Of a stretch of DNA of 64,000 bases, positions 53,923 through 63,337 are shown one piece after another. Source of the stretch: Litoreibacter halocynthiae (GTDB taxonomy: Bacteria > Pseudomonadota > Alphaproteobacteria > Rhodobacterales > Rhodobacteraceae); assembly GCF_004365635.1 (NCBI RefSeq), contig NZ_SOBH01000004.1:124001-188000 (forward strand), in the 5' to 3' direction. Made by a program: the position numbers and the translations under genes. The notes beneath the pieces are model-generated. The model worked only from the letters and a program-made list of their open reading frames with translations, searched no databases and was not told the origin of the DNA. Within the stretch, counting starts at the first letter, position 1. The number at the start of each line of letters is the position of its first letter.

Positions 53923-54872
53923 CCGTCGGTGTCGTAATCATAGGTCGAAATGAAGGCGTGCGTCTCATCAGGTGCCTCAGTTCGGTAACGGGACAGGCAG
54001 ACATCGTCGTCTACGTGGATAGCGGCTCATCTGACGGCAGCCAGGCTGCGGCAAAGGAATTAGGGGCGGACGTGATTTCGTTGGATATGGATCTGCCCTT
54101 CACCGCCGCCCGTGCGCGCAATGAAGGCTTTACTCACTTGGCCACAAAAGATGAGGCGATTGAGTATGTTCAGTTCATTGACGGTGACTGCGCTTTGAAT
54201 TCCGACTGGGTCGCACTTGCGAAAAAATATTTAGACGAGCATCCTCGCGTGGCCGTTGCTTGCGGTCGCAGGCGTGAAAGACATCCAACCGCTTCGATCT
54301 ACAACCGGTTGATTGATCAGGAATGGGACACACCAGTAGGGGAAGCCATGGCTTGCGGTGGCGACGCAATGATGCGGGTTACAGCTTTCCAAGATGTATC
54401 AGGTTTTAATCCCGAATTGATCGCCGGAGAAGAACCGGAGCTTTGCGTACGAATGCGTGCAGATGGCTGGACCATATGCCGCTTGGATGCGGAAATGACT
54501 TTGCATGACGCCGCAATTTCCAAGTTATCCCAATGGTGGAAGCGAAATCGCCGCGCGGGACACGCTTACGGCGAGGGCGTCGCCATGCACGGCCGTCCGC
54601 CCGAGAAACACTGCGTACGAGAAACCAGGTCGGCATTGATTTGGGGGGTCGGCATCCCAGTGACCGCACTACTAGGATCACTTCTTTCGACGTGGGCTTT
54701 GGGCCTGCTACTGGCATGGCCCGCGCAGGTTATCCGGTTAGGAATTAGGGATGGTGACTTTTCCAGAGCCTTCTTCCTAACACTTGGAAAGCTTCCGGAG
54801 GCGCAGGGAATATTGGGCTACTATTTCGACCGTTGGCGCGGGAAACGTGTTAGCTTGATCGAATACAAATAG
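53919..54872 (+). CDS. glycosyltransferase family 2 protein with C-terminal membrane part
   Basis: A 317-residue GT2 enzyme. N-terminal motifs: VGVVIIGRNEGVRLIRCL, VVYVDSGSSDGS (nucleotide binding), VQFIDGDCALN (metal-binding DGD) and FNPELIAGEEPELCVRMRADGW. The C-terminal part has hydrophobic segments (LIWGVGIPVTALLG and on) that may attach it to the membrane. It overlaps the polymerase-like gene by 4 bases. It would add a sugar in the same glycan pathway. Confidence 0.9.
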   Translation: MTVGVVIIGRNEGVRLIRCLSSVTGQADIVVYVDSGSSDGSQAAAKELGADVISLDMDLPFTAARARNEGFTHLATKDEAIEYVQFIDGDCALNSDWVALAKKYLDEHPRVAVACGRRRERHPTASIYNRLIDQEWDTPVGEAMACGGDAMMRVTAFQDVSGFNPELIAGEEPELCVRMRADGWTICRLDAEMTLHDAAISKLSQWWKRNRRAGHAYGEGVAMHGRPPEKHCVRETRSALIWGVGIPVTALLGSLLSTWALGLLLAWPAQVIRLGIRDGDFSRAFFLTLGKLPEAQGILGYYFDRWRGKRVSLIEYK

Positions 54873-54886
54873 GTGACCGATCAATC

Positions 54887-56281
54887 CTACGGTCGGTAAG
54901 AAAAGCTTTTCTGAATACCTAGAAACACAGTGTTTCGTTTGCGCGTTGGCTGCGCGTCTTCGCGAACCGATGAATGCGAGAACCCAGAAACCAGATCCCA
55001 CTGCCTAGCCAACTGATAGGCATGGCTGACATTAAAGCGGACTGAACGGCGATCAACCCCACCTGCGTTCAGAACGTTTTCCTCAACCAATGCAAGCCCT
55101 GCGCTGATTTGCGAAAGACTAGTCAATTCGCGAGCATATGACATATCGAGGCGGGTGTTGATCACCTCGTTGTTGCCACCATCGATCCCACCCGACTGTT
55201 GCAGCGAAACTTCAAAGGTGCTGTTGCGGTCGATTTGGTAGTCAAGCTGCACGTTGGCGATGGGCTGCGGGCTAAACCCATCGGTTTTGGTCGCACCGAG
55301 TGAGAATGAAAACTCGCCACGTCGCAGTTGGTAACTGCGACCAGCTGTAAGCTGGCGGCGTTTGCCATTTAGAGTGTCGTCTTCCGAGAACCGGAGCGAA
55401 ACTTCGCCGTTCGGGCGGGCGTGTGCGAGTGAGAACGCGTAGTTCAGACCGTCGGTTTCATCTACAACCGTGCCGCGGCTGTCTTCGGTGCTGTAGGCAA
55501 TCTCTCCGGTAAGCGTCGTCGAAGGCGTCACCTCGTATGTGGCGCCAATACCGATCCGAGATGTTTCGCGGTCGGTAGCACCTGCGCCTTGTTCATCTAC
55601 TGTGCTGAAGCTGCCAAAAACGCTGGCTTCAAGATTTGGAGAAACTTCAAAGCTAAGGCGACCTTCGACGCGTTGCGTAAGGCTGTCGTTAAGTGACGGA
55701 TCTGTTGTGTCTGAATACTCACTCTTCTCGAAAACATGGCGCAAAGAACCAGTTATCGGGCTTTCCCGACCCACGGTCAGGCCCGTGGTCAAATTGAAAA
55801 CTTCGCGCTGACCGGCGCCTGTAGTGATGGCGTCATCTTCAAGCGAGGTATCAAAAGCTAGATCATCGACTTCATCACGTAGATAGAACCCGCCGAATGT
55901 TAGTTCTGTACTGCGATTGGATATCCTGTAGTCAAGCGACGCCCGCGTGCTTTCAAACTCTGTTGAACCACCATTTGTAAGGTTTTGCGCGATACCAGTG
56001 GAAAGATTGAAAGCCAAATATTGGCTATGTGTTTCGCTGGAAACGCTAAACGCGACAGAGGTCAGGGACCTCAAGCCTTCATCACTGGAAGAACCTGAAA
56101 AACCGTCTTCTTCGATATATTGAAAGCGCTGACCAACTTCCAATGTCGCAATGACCCCACCAGCATCCGTCTCTTGCGCCAGCAGAACAGTCGGACATAA
56201 CAGAAGCGGCCCTGCCAAGAGCCCGATGAGATAGGTTTTTTGTAATGCGTATTTTTTCGCGCCTATGTTTTCAACTGCCAC
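54887..56281 (-). CDS. predicted outer-membrane beta-barrel protein, exosortase-locus type
   Basis: A 464-residue protein with a signal peptide (hydrophobic segment LIGLLAGPLLLCPTVLLAQ, cleavage near residue 35) and a body of alternating-pattern strands, ending in SFSYRP with a terminal aromatic-type residue region. This fits the outer-membrane proteins found in PEP-CTERM/exosortase loci (similar to the TIGR03016 class), proposed as exopolysaccharide export pores. It is encoded with the Wza-like and TPR genes on the minus strand. The pore role is inference. Confidence 0.72.
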   Translation of the reverse strand: MAVENIGAKKYALQKTYLIGLLAGPLLLCPTVLLAQETDAGGVIATLEVGQRFQYIEEDGFSGSSSDEGLRSLTSVAFSVSSETHSQYLAFNLSTGIAQNLTNGGSTEFESTRASLDYRISNRSTELTFGGFYLRDEVDDLAFDTSLEDDAITTGAGQREVFNLTTGLTVGRESPITGSLRHVFEKSEYSDTTDPSLNDSLTQRVEGRLSFEVSPNLEASVFGSFSTVDEQGAGATDRETSRIGIGATYEVTPSTTLTGEIAYSTEDSRGTVVDETDGLNYAFSLAHARPNGEVSLRFSEDDTLNGKRRQLTAGRSYQLRRGEFSFSLGATKTDGFSPQPIANVQLDYQIDRNSTFEVSLQQSGGIDGGNNEVINTRLDMSYARELTSLSQISAGLALVEENVLNAGGVDRRSVRFNVSHAYQLARQWDLVSGFSHSSVREDAQPTRKRNTVFLGIQKSFSYRP

Positions 56282-56308
56282 GAAAAGTCCACCTTTTGCC
56301 GCGTAAAT

Positions 56309-56917
56309 TTACTCGAACAGCCTACGTTCCGGAACAACTATCACATCTCCTTCTTGAAGTTTGACGGACAAGTTTTGAACCGCCCCGCGAGACAGTGCTT
56401 TATAATTGATAACACTTACGGTTTGCGCCCCTGTCTTAGGGTTTGTTCTACGCAACTGCACACGTTTCTTAGCTGCAAAGTTGGTAAAACCACCCGCCTG
56501 CGAAAGGGCCTGCAGGAAGGTCGTGCCAGGCGACACTTCTCTGATACCCGGCGTGTTAATTTCACCTAGTAAGTAAACCGACATGGTTCTCGGTGGCGGT
56601 GGGTCGCGTCGTTCGACTGGCGGCCGCAAAGATACAACGGAAACAAACACCGTTGGGGAATTCGCAAAGTTGCTCGCGATTCCTTGCGCAATAGCAGATT
56701 CGATTTGCGAAGCGGTTCGTCCGCTCGCACGAACCGTGCCCGCATAAGGAAAGTCAAAAGTGCCCCCCGGCAACACAAGAACATTGCGCGCAAGCGAGGC
56801 ATCTTCGAGAACCTCAATCGAAAGTGTATCACCGGATTTTACGCGGTAGCCACTTTGCCCGTGTGCTGCAGATACTGCTAAAAGAAGGCTAAAAACGGCC
56901 AACAGGAATTGTTTCAT
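56309..56917 (-). CDS. polysaccharide export protein (Wza-like, exosortase-locus form)
   Basis: A 202-residue protein with signal peptide (residues 1-20) and the polysaccharide export domain: YRVKSGDTLSIEVLEDASLARNVLVLPGGTFDFPYAGTV and a SLBB-like repeat (VYLLGEINTPGIREV). The short length matches the exosortase-locus export form (TIGR03027 as I know it), rather than full-length Wza. A lipidated cysteine is not seen; the signal ends in AHGQ. GAGG upstream of ATG at 56917 supports the start. It lies just before the barrel gene, so the two probably form the outer-membrane exit. Confidence 0.85.
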   Translation of the reverse strand: MKQFLLAVFSLLLAVSAAHGQSGYRVKSGDTLSIEVLEDASLARNVLVLPGGTFDFPYAGTVRASGRTASQIESAIAQGIASNFANSPTVFVSVVSLRPPVERRDPPPPRTMSVYLLGEINTPGIREVSPGTTFLQALSQAGGFTNFAAKKRVQLRRTNPKTGAQTVSVINYKALSRGAVQNLSVKLQEGDVIVVPERRLFE

Positions 56918-57150
56918 ACCAAACCTCAATTTCAGACGCTCACAAAAACGTGCTCAACCTGATACTCCAGAGTTCACCAAAAGTGATCATGATAATGCCG
57001 CAAATCCAGCCGCTGGAGAAGAAAAACCGTCGGAAAAACTCACCAGATGCAGATTTGTACCTCAAGTAACACGAAAAATCGCTCATCTTGGCTACAACTA
57101 GGGTTTTTCAAGATTATGATCGTTCCAGCGTGGGTGAATGTGGCTTCGTT

Positions 57151-59613
57151 TCACTCTTGTGCAGATACCGAAGTCAGATGAGCAATTTCAGTCTCAATCT
57201 CCTGCCGTAGGTCTGAGTCGCCAACCGGCCCCACCCCCTCCAGTGCGCTAACCATTTGCTTAAGTGCCTGCTCTCTATCTCCATTCGAGGCGTAGGCCTG
57301 CCCAAGATGGAAATGAATCAGCGCGTCTTTGGGTGATCCGGCGGCCGCCGCTTCCAGGTAGGGGATTGCATTACTGACTGCCCCAGTTCGGTACAAAATC
57401 CAACCGTAGGTGTCTTGGAAGGCCGGCACGGCATCATTCTTTAAACGACGCGCTATCGCTTCCGCGCGCTGCAAACTTGCCACGTCATCGCGGTGTGTAG
57501 CCAATAGGCTTGCTAAATTATTTGCGATAATGGGGTTCGATGAATTGCGAGCATATAGCGCCTCATAGATACCAATAGCCCCCTCGATTTCTCCCGCAGC
57601 TTGGAGATACGATGCTTGCGCCCACAACAGATCTGGCGCACCAGGGACTGCATCAAGGCCCCGTTGAATAGTAGCACGTCCTGCTTCTGGGTCCCCCTGG
57701 GCCTCTCGTATGCGGGCCAACTGTAGATAGAGGCCTGCAGCTTCAGGTGTGTGGTCTAGTATGGTTTCTACTTCTGTCGCGGCTGCCTCGAAATCACGCG
57801 CGGCAGCAAGCGTCATAGCAAGAGCCGCGCGTAACTCTAGATTGTCAGGCGCGTCTTCGACAGCAGCTTTGGCAAAGGACAGCGCTGCTTGGGTTTGGCC
57901 TGCCTTTAACTGTGCTTGTATCAATGCAGTTTTAGGCACCAGAGCACCGTCACGTAGGACAATCCCTTCAAGGAACTCCACAGCCTGAGCCGGTCCAACT
58001 CGACGTGCCAGTATCTCTGTTTTAAGCAAATTAGCTGCGCTACTTCCCCGAGCTTCACCTAACTTTTCGAGGGTTTCGGCCACTTTCTGTGCGCGCGGCA
58101 TGTCGTCCATCCGCAGATAGACATCCCCAAGCGTAGAAAGGACATCGAAATTCCCAGCCTCAATTCGCAGCGATGAAATCAAGATGCTTTCAGCGGCGAA
58201 AAGTTTTCCATCCCCCACAAGAGCGCGCGCATATCGCAAAGCGTATTTCGGCGCATTGTTTGAGGCCTCGACTGCTTGTGCCAGAAAACTAAGCATCAAA
58301 TCGCGGTTGCCTTCGCGCTCGTAGGCTCTTGCGAGCAGAACCATCGCAGTTGCGTCCCCCGCTCTGTCATCCAAAACTGTTCGTAGATCGGCAATAGCTG
58401 CGTCTGTGTCGTCATCGGAAATTGACCAGTTGGCACGCATCATCAACGCATCCGAGCTACGGGCGTCAGCTTGTAGGACTTCAGCAATTTGAACGCGCGC
58501 GAGTTCCTCATTTCCACTCGCCACAAGCATCCGCGCTAAAGCCGTTTTGGATTGAAGGCGCGCTGCATCATCTAGCTTTAATGTCTCGGAACTCAGAACT
58601 TCGTGGAGCGCGGAGACCCCTTCTTCGCGATGCCCCATATCAAACATCAGCGAGGCACGGAACGCATGCAGAAATCCGTTGTCAGCCTCAGTTCCGGCCA
58701 ACAGCTGATCTACCCTTGCTAGTGCAGAATCCGCCCCCTCAGTCTGCTGAATGAACTGCAAAAGCGTGACCATTGCTGCATCATATTCTTCTGGTTCAGC
58801 CGAGAGAACTAAGTCTTCAAGATAGCTTTGAGCGTCTTGCGAACGGTTATGCGACATCAGGAATCGTAAATAGGTTTCCTTGGGACCTTTTTCATCCGGA
58901 AACACATCGAGCATATTGCGCAGTTCCGCCTCAAGATCGGCGTGTTTTCCTAACCGCGATAATAGCTCCAAACGTAGGGTATACAGCCGCATCGACTGTG
59001 GTGCCTCCGCGATACTTTCAGCTACAAGTACAAGTGCGTCATCAAATCTGCGGTCAGCGATGCGGGCATCAAGCAGAATTTGACGCAAAATGCTGTTGTT
59101 CGGCAACTCAGTTGCCAAAGCCTCCGCTGCGAACACAAGACCTGCGCGCTCGGCACTCTTTCTCTCGATAAGCGCAGTACGATAGTTCATTCCAAGATCG
59201 ATTGCCTTAATTTCAGAACGATTTGGAGCCAGTTTGACCGCCATTCCTCCATGGCGCGCGAATTCATCCCAATCACCCAACCAAAACGCCAATTCACTTA
59301 GCGCGATGCGGCCGTCAATGTCGTTGGGTGCACGCTCCACGAGGTTAAGAAAATCGCGATACGCTTCGCCCAAACGCCCCATAGAACGGTTGGACGTTGC
59401 AATATGGCGATAGGCTCCAAGATTGGCGTCATCCAATTGTAGCGTGTTGCGAAATTCAACAATCGCGCGGGGCAGATCGCCGCCATCAAGAAGCGTTAAA
59501 CCGCTTTGATAGTGCCGCTCCGCACGTTCTTGAGACGACTCAAAACAGCCAGACAGTGCAAGGAACAACCCAAAGATCACAGCTTTTTTGCAAAGTTTAG
59601 ACGTCAGCGACAT
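57151..59613 (-). CDS. TPR-repeat lipoprotein of the exosortase system (PrsT-like)
   Basis: An 820-residue protein with a lipoprotein signal (LFLALSGC, Cys23) and many tetratricopeptide repeats along the full length (e.g. SGLTLLDGGDLPRAIVEFRN near residue 37, and late repeats such as DALIHFHLGQAYASNGD). This is the pattern of the PEP-CTERM-system TPR lipoprotein (PrsT), which is regularly next to exosortase and the export genes. A scaffolding role for glycan synthesis or export is likely but not shown. It is the first gene of the minus-strand group with the Wza-like and barrel genes, after a 233-base gap. Confidence 0.85.
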   Translation of the reverse strand: MSLTSKLCKKAVIFGLFLALSGCFESSQERAERHYQSGLTLLDGGDLPRAIVEFRNTLQLDDANLGAYRHIATSNRSMGRLGEAYRDFLNLVERAPNDIDGRIALSELAFWLGDWDEFARHGGMAVKLAPNRSEIKAIDLGMNYRTALIERKSAERAGLVFAAEALATELPNNSILRQILLDARIADRRFDDALVLVAESIAEAPQSMRLYTLRLELLSRLGKHADLEAELRNMLDVFPDEKGPKETYLRFLMSHNRSQDAQSYLEDLVLSAEPEEYDAAMVTLLQFIQQTEGADSALARVDQLLAGTEADNGFLHAFRASLMFDMGHREEGVSALHEVLSSETLKLDDAARLQSKTALARMLVASGNEELARVQIAEVLQADARSSDALMMRANWSISDDDTDAAIADLRTVLDDRAGDATAMVLLARAYEREGNRDLMLSFLAQAVEASNNAPKYALRYARALVGDGKLFAAESILISSLRIEAGNFDVLSTLGDVYLRMDDMPRAQKVAETLEKLGEARGSSAANLLKTEILARRVGPAQAVEFLEGIVLRDGALVPKTALIQAQLKAGQTQAALSFAKAAVEDAPDNLELRAALAMTLAAARDFEAAATEVETILDHTPEAAGLYLQLARIREAQGDPEAGRATIQRGLDAVPGAPDLLWAQASYLQAAGEIEGAIGIYEALYARNSSNPIIANNLASLLATHRDDVASLQRAEAIARRLKNDAVPAFQDTYGWILYRTGAVSNAIPYLEAAAAGSPKDALIHFHLGQAYASNGDREQALKQMVSALEGVGPVGDSDLRQEIETEIAHLTSVSAQE

Positions 59614-59724
59614 GAAAAGCTCACTTGGTCGATCCCAAAAATAAACGGGGCCTGCCTAGCATAGCAGCCAGCAAGCCCAGTTCCAGTTTTGTCTGTGCCT
59701 AACGTGTGAGGTCACGCATAGAAT

Positions 59725-60414
59725 TTAATAGCCAGTTCCCCGCACTACCACACGGAAGGTGCGAATAATCACAGCCATATCAATCGGGAAGGAAGCGATG
59801 TCGTTGTAAACATCGTCGTACTTGACCCGATCACGGAACCCGCAGTCATTGCGGTCGGATATCTGCCAAAGGCCCGTCAGCCCCGGGCGAAGCTCGTAGT
59901 AAGCGTCACCTTCATACATGATCTGCTGTTCCACCATCATCGGGCGTGGCCCAACCAGTGCCATATCACCCAGAAGCACGTTAAGAAGTTGCGGCAATTC
60001 ATCTAGAGATGTTTTCCGCATGAAGTGGCCCATAGGGATGATGCGAGGGTCATTTTTCAGTTTCTGATCCCTATCCCATTCGGCTCTAGCCGATGGATTG
60101 GTCGCCAGATAGCTTTCCAATACAGCGTCTGCATTGGGCACCATGGTTCGGAACTTATAGAAACGAAACCGCTTACCATTTTTGCCAACCCGCCACTGCG
60201 TGTAGATCGGGTTATATCCATCACGCGCAACCAAAAGAGCCGAGAGGATCATGAGGGGCAAAATAATCGGTAAGCCCACGAGTATTAGCACAAAATCCAC
60301 TGCGCGTTTGACGTATGCACGGTAGAATGAAATGCTCTGGTGAGAGGTGTGCGTGGTGAGATGACGTGATTGAGAATTTACGTCGAATTTAACAATATCA
60401 AAATCAATTTGCAT
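59725..60414 (-). CDS. bacterial sugar transferase, exopolysaccharide-initiating
   Basis: A protein of about 229 residues, monotopic phosphoglycosyl transferase. One hydrophobic segment near residues 45-65 (FVLILVGLPIILPLMILSAL), then KFRTMVPNADAV, KTSLDELPQLLNVLLGDMALVGPRPMM (catalytic Asp-Glu) and LRPGLTGLWQISDR. Expected to start the glycan by transferring a sugar-1-phosphate to the lipid carrier; the sugar is unknown, with galactose or glucose as usual candidates. The ATG at 60414 lies inside a slightly longer frame (start 60465); neither has a strong ribosome site. It is the second such enzyme in the window, the other at 28798-29391. Confidence 0.88.
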   Translation of the reverse strand: MQIDFDIVKFDVNSQSRHLTTHTSHQSISFYRAYVKRAVDFVLILVGLPIILPLMILSALLVARDGYNPIYTQWRVGKNGKRFRFYKFRTMVPNADAVLESYLATNPSARAEWDRDQKLKNDPRIIPMGHFMRKTSLDELPQLLNVLLGDMALVGPRPMMVEQQIMYEGDAYYELRPGLTGLWQISDRNDCGFRDRVKYDDVYNDIASFPIDMAVIIRTFRVVVRGTGY

Positions 60415-60545
60415 GGCGGTTTTATTGGCCCAAGGGCCTACTCCATAACTCTGTAACAAAAACATGGCAGTTGTTGCCGGGTAAACTGCCCAATCCCCCC
60501 CTTAAGGCACCTGGCAGAACACAATATTAACAAAATATTAAGATA

Positions 60546-60568
60546 TTTGCGAGTCTTTCCTTCGCAAA
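60546..60568. promoter_or_regulatory. inverted repeat, candidate operator
   Basis: Perfect 7-base arms TTTGCGA (60546-60552) and TCGCAAA (60562-60568) with a 9-base spacer lie about 130 bases ahead of the sugar-transferase start. No T run follows in either direction, so an operator is more likely than a terminator. The binding protein is unknown. Confidence 0.4.
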
Positions 60569-60795
60569 AAATCGCCTATTTACTGGGGCTTTGGTGAATT
60601 GGATTGCATTTCCAAAGAAGGCTTCACAACAATGACACAATGTTCGGGACAGCTCCCAAATGCGATTCGCTTCTGTCTAAAACAGCCACTGCTTGTCGAA
60701 TTTTCGCATGCTCCACGAAGGGCGTGCGACGCGCTTAGCTTCTCATTGATGCCATTTTTCCCTGATATACAGTGACTTTGTATATTGGGTAACGT

Positions 60796-60820
60796 CATTC
60801 TAAGGTCATGTGTTAGAATG
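60796..60820. promoter_or_regulatory. inverted repeat, candidate operator for the ExeA-like operon
   Basis: Perfect 8-base arms CATTCTAA (60796-60803) and TTAGAATG (60813-60820) flank a 9-base spacer, about 60 bases ahead of the ExeA-like start codon. A promoter-proximal operator is likely. The cognate regulator is not in the window. Confidence 0.45.
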
Positions 60821-60880
60821 CGGTGGGAATAGTAATTGTGCAAGCGCGCCACGTTAGGTGCGCAAAGGTAATAAGCGGTA

Positions 60881-61771
60881 ATGAGCAGATCACTCTACAC
60901 AGATTTCTTCGGTTTCACCGAGCGACCGTTCACACTGTCGCCCGATCCGGATTTTCTGTTCTGGTCAGATAACCACAAGAAAGCGCTGGCCGTTCTGGAA
61001 TATGGCCTGATGACTCACGCGCCGCTTACGGTGATCACCGGAGAGATCGGGGCGGGAAAAACCACTCTGATCCACCATCTTTTGCGCAACGCCGAAAAGG
61101 ACATTACAATTGGTCTGATCTCGAATGCACAAGGTGGGCGGGGTGATCTTCTGCATTGGGTGCTATACTCACTTGGGATCAATTCAGATCCCAGCGATGA
61201 TTATATCTCAATGTTCCAGAGCTTTCAGAACTTCGTTATTGAAGAATATGCTCAAGGTCGGAACGTGATTTTGGTGATCGACGAGGCGCAAAACCTCTCC
61301 ATGGAGGCGCTTGAAGAATTACGCATGTTTACGAATATCAACTCCGGCAAGGACGAACTATTGCAGTTGATTCTAGTTGGGCAACCAGAATTGCGCGATT
61401 TGATTTCAGCGCCCGGACTGGTGCAATTCGCCCAGCGCGTGACTGCCACCTACCACCTCACAAACCTGAATGGGCCTGGGACGCGTGACTACATTTGTCA
61501 TCGCCTCAAACACGCCGGGGGGAGTGGAAAAGAATTCTCAATCATGGCCATCCAAGCAATTTATCAGGAAACTGGGGGCGTGCCCCGGCTCATCAACAAG
61601 ATTTGCGATCTTGCACTGGTCTATGCTGCAAGTGAAGAACGCGAGGGCGTAGGGGTTAATCTGATCCGGGAGCTTCTGGCCGATGGTCTGTTCATCAATT
61701 CAGAAATATCCGGTGAAGTTGTCCAGATGAAGAAGCCTATCGGGAACGTGTTAAACAAGGCAGCGGAATGA
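60881..61771 (+). CDS. ExeA-like AAA ATPase of the exosortase locus
   Basis: A 296-residue ATPase. Walker A is GEIGAGKTTLIHHLL (about residues 49-57), Walker B is NVILVIDEAQNLS with the DEAQ type, and sensor-type segments follow in LILVGQPELRDLI and GGVPRLINKICDLAL. It resembles ExeA-like secretion ATPases that occur in PEP-CTERM exosortase loci (TIGR03015 class). Proposed role: powering or organising export of the exopolysaccharide or sorted proteins. It overlaps the next gene by 4 bases (ATGA) and has candidate operators upstream. Confidence 0.88.
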   Translation: MSRSLYTDFFGFTERPFTLSPDPDFLFWSDNHKKALAVLEYGLMTHAPLTVITGEIGAGKTTLIHHLLRNAEKDITIGLISNAQGGRGDLLHWVLYSLGINSDPSDDYISMFQSFQNFVIEEYAQGRNVILVIDEAQNLSMEALEELRMFTNINSGKDELLQLILVGQPELRDLISAPGLVQFAQRVTATYHLTNLNGPGTRDYICHRLKHAGGSGKEFSIMAIQAIYQETGGVPRLINKICDLALVYAASEEREGVGVNLIRELLADGLFINSEISGEVVQMKKPIGNVLNKAAE

Positions 61772-63312
61772 TCTCTGACGTACGTTTCTATCTAAGTCTT
61801 TTACCGCGGCGACTGCCGGTCATGGTCGTACTGTTTCTTGTCTCCTCCATCGCAAGCGTGATTATCGCCCAGCGTTTGCCGCCGATGTATTCCACATCAG
61901 CGACGCTATTGGTGGAGTCTCCACAGATATCTGAGGATTTGGTGCGCTCGACCGTGCAGGTCACAGCTTCCGAGCAACTGCAGGTGATTCAGCAAAGGTT
62001 GCTGACCCGCTCGAACCTTCTCGACATTGCCAGGCAAGTGCGCGTCTTCCCCGAACAATCCACGATGACGCCCGATGAAATTGTTGAAGGCATGCGCGAT
62101 GCAACAAACATCAGCCTGTCGATTGGGCGGGATCAGGTTACCCTGATGGTGATCAGTTTCGTGGCCGGTACTCCGCAAACTGTTGCCGATGTCGTCAACC
62201 AATATGTCAACATCGGGCTTGAGACGAACTCTGCCTTCCGCACCAACCTGTCCGAGGACACTTTGGCGTTTTTTCAACAGGAAGGGCAGCGCCTCTCGGA
62301 CGAATTGGGGCTACAAAACGCCAAAATAGTTCAATTCAAAAACGCGAACGCCGATGCGTTGCCAGAAAATCTAGAGTTCAGTCTTGATCGGCGGTCTCTA
62401 CTTCAGGAACGGTTATCACGCTCCGAACGCGAGAAGCAAAGCCTTGAAGCGCAACGTGCCAATATTCAGCGCATTTATGAGGCGACCGGCATTGTCAACA
62501 ATCCCCGCGACACGCCCTTATCTCCGGAAGAGGCGCAGCTCAATCAGCTGGAAGCTGAATTGCGTGTCGCCCGCAGTGTCTATGCCGCAACCAGTCCACG
62601 TGTGAGAAATCTGCAGGTGCAGGTTGATGCGTTGCGCGCTCAGCTTGAGGCGACTGCTCCACGAGATGGGGGTCCCGATGAAAGCGACGATCTGAATCCG
62701 CAATCCGCGGCGCTGACGATCAGTCTTGCAGAGATCGATGGTCGTCTTGCAAATGCAGTGCAAGATATTGAGGACACAACCGAAGAATTAGAAATTCTGC
62801 AGGCGAGCATTGAGAAAACCCCATCCATCGGCATTGTCCTGTCCAGCATGGAGCGCGAACACGAAAACACTCAAGCTCTCTATAACGCGGCGGCCTCACG
62901 CCTTGCCCAGGCTCAAGCCAGTCAACGCGTCGAGCTTTCCGCCAAGGGCGAACGGATCACCGTGCTTGAAGCCGCGTCAGTGCCCAGTTCTCCCTCCAGC
63001 CCCAACCGGACCCAAATCGTTGCGCTTGGCATCCTGATCGGACTTGGCTTAGCCGCTGGCTTTTTTGCTTTGCTGGAATTTCTAAACCAATCCATTCGGC
63101 GGCCCGGCGACATTATCCGGGCACTTAACGTGACACCATTGGCAACTCTGCCACCGATTGAGACCAAAGCCGACAAACGCTGGCGGCGCGCCAAATTGAT
63201 GATCTCGATATTGATCGTCACCGCCGCTGTCCCTGCAGCGCTTTGGGCTATCGATACCTACTATATGCCGCTTGATCTTCTCTATGAGAAAATCAAAGAC
63301 CGCCTAACTTGA
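61768..63312 (+). CDS. chain-length determinant protein (Wzz/GNVR family)
   Basis: A 514-residue inner-membrane protein with one membrane segment near residues 18-36 (VMVVLFLVSSIASVIIAQ), a long periplasmic coiled region from about 150 to 390 (e.g. LQERLSRSEREKQSLEAQRA) and a second membrane segment near 414-432 (IVALGILIGLGLAAGFFAL), then a third at the end. This is the chain-length regulator type of exosortase loci, which controls polysaccharide length. It starts by overlapping the ExeA-like gene and is followed 25 bases later by the CpsD-like kinase gene, its usual partner. Confidence 0.9.
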   Translation: MISDVRFYLSLLPRRLPVMVVLFLVSSIASVIIAQRLPPMYSTSATLLVESPQISEDLVRSTVQVTASEQLQVIQQRLLTRSNLLDIARQVRVFPEQSTMTPDEIVEGMRDATNISLSIGRDQVTLMVISFVAGTPQTVADVVNQYVNIGLETNSAFRTNLSEDTLAFFQQEGQRLSDELGLQNAKIVQFKNANADALPENLEFSLDRRSLLQERLSRSEREKQSLEAQRANIQRIYEATGIVNNPRDTPLSPEEAQLNQLEAELRVARSVYAATSPRVRNLQVQVDALRAQLEATAPRDGGPDESDDLNPQSAALTISLAEIDGRLANAVQDIEDTTEELEILQASIEKTPSIGIVLSSMEREHENTQALYNAAASRLAQAQASQRVELSAKGERITVLEAASVPSSPSSPNRTQIVALGILIGLGLAAGFFALLEFLNQSIRRPGDIIRALNVTPLATLPPIETKADKRWRRAKLMISILIVTAAVPAALWAIDTYYMPLDLLYEKIKDRLT

Positions 63313-63337
63313 TCTCTGTTCGAGCTGGAAAAGACTG

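Larger units (their letters stand above)
60415..60880. other. divergent regulatory region between sugar transferase and ExeA-like genes
   Basis: A 466-base AT-rich region with no supported gene, between two oppositely directed operons of the export system. It holds two inverted repeats (60546-60568 and 60796-60820). A 90-residue frame inside on the minus strand lacks gene-like character. Promoters of both operons should be here. Confidence 0.6.

Noticed and set aside
60580-60852. 90-residue frame on the minus strand in the divergent intergenic region
   Set aside because: It covers the candidate operator of the ExeA-like operon, lacks a ribosome site and recognisable family, and has no signal or domain.
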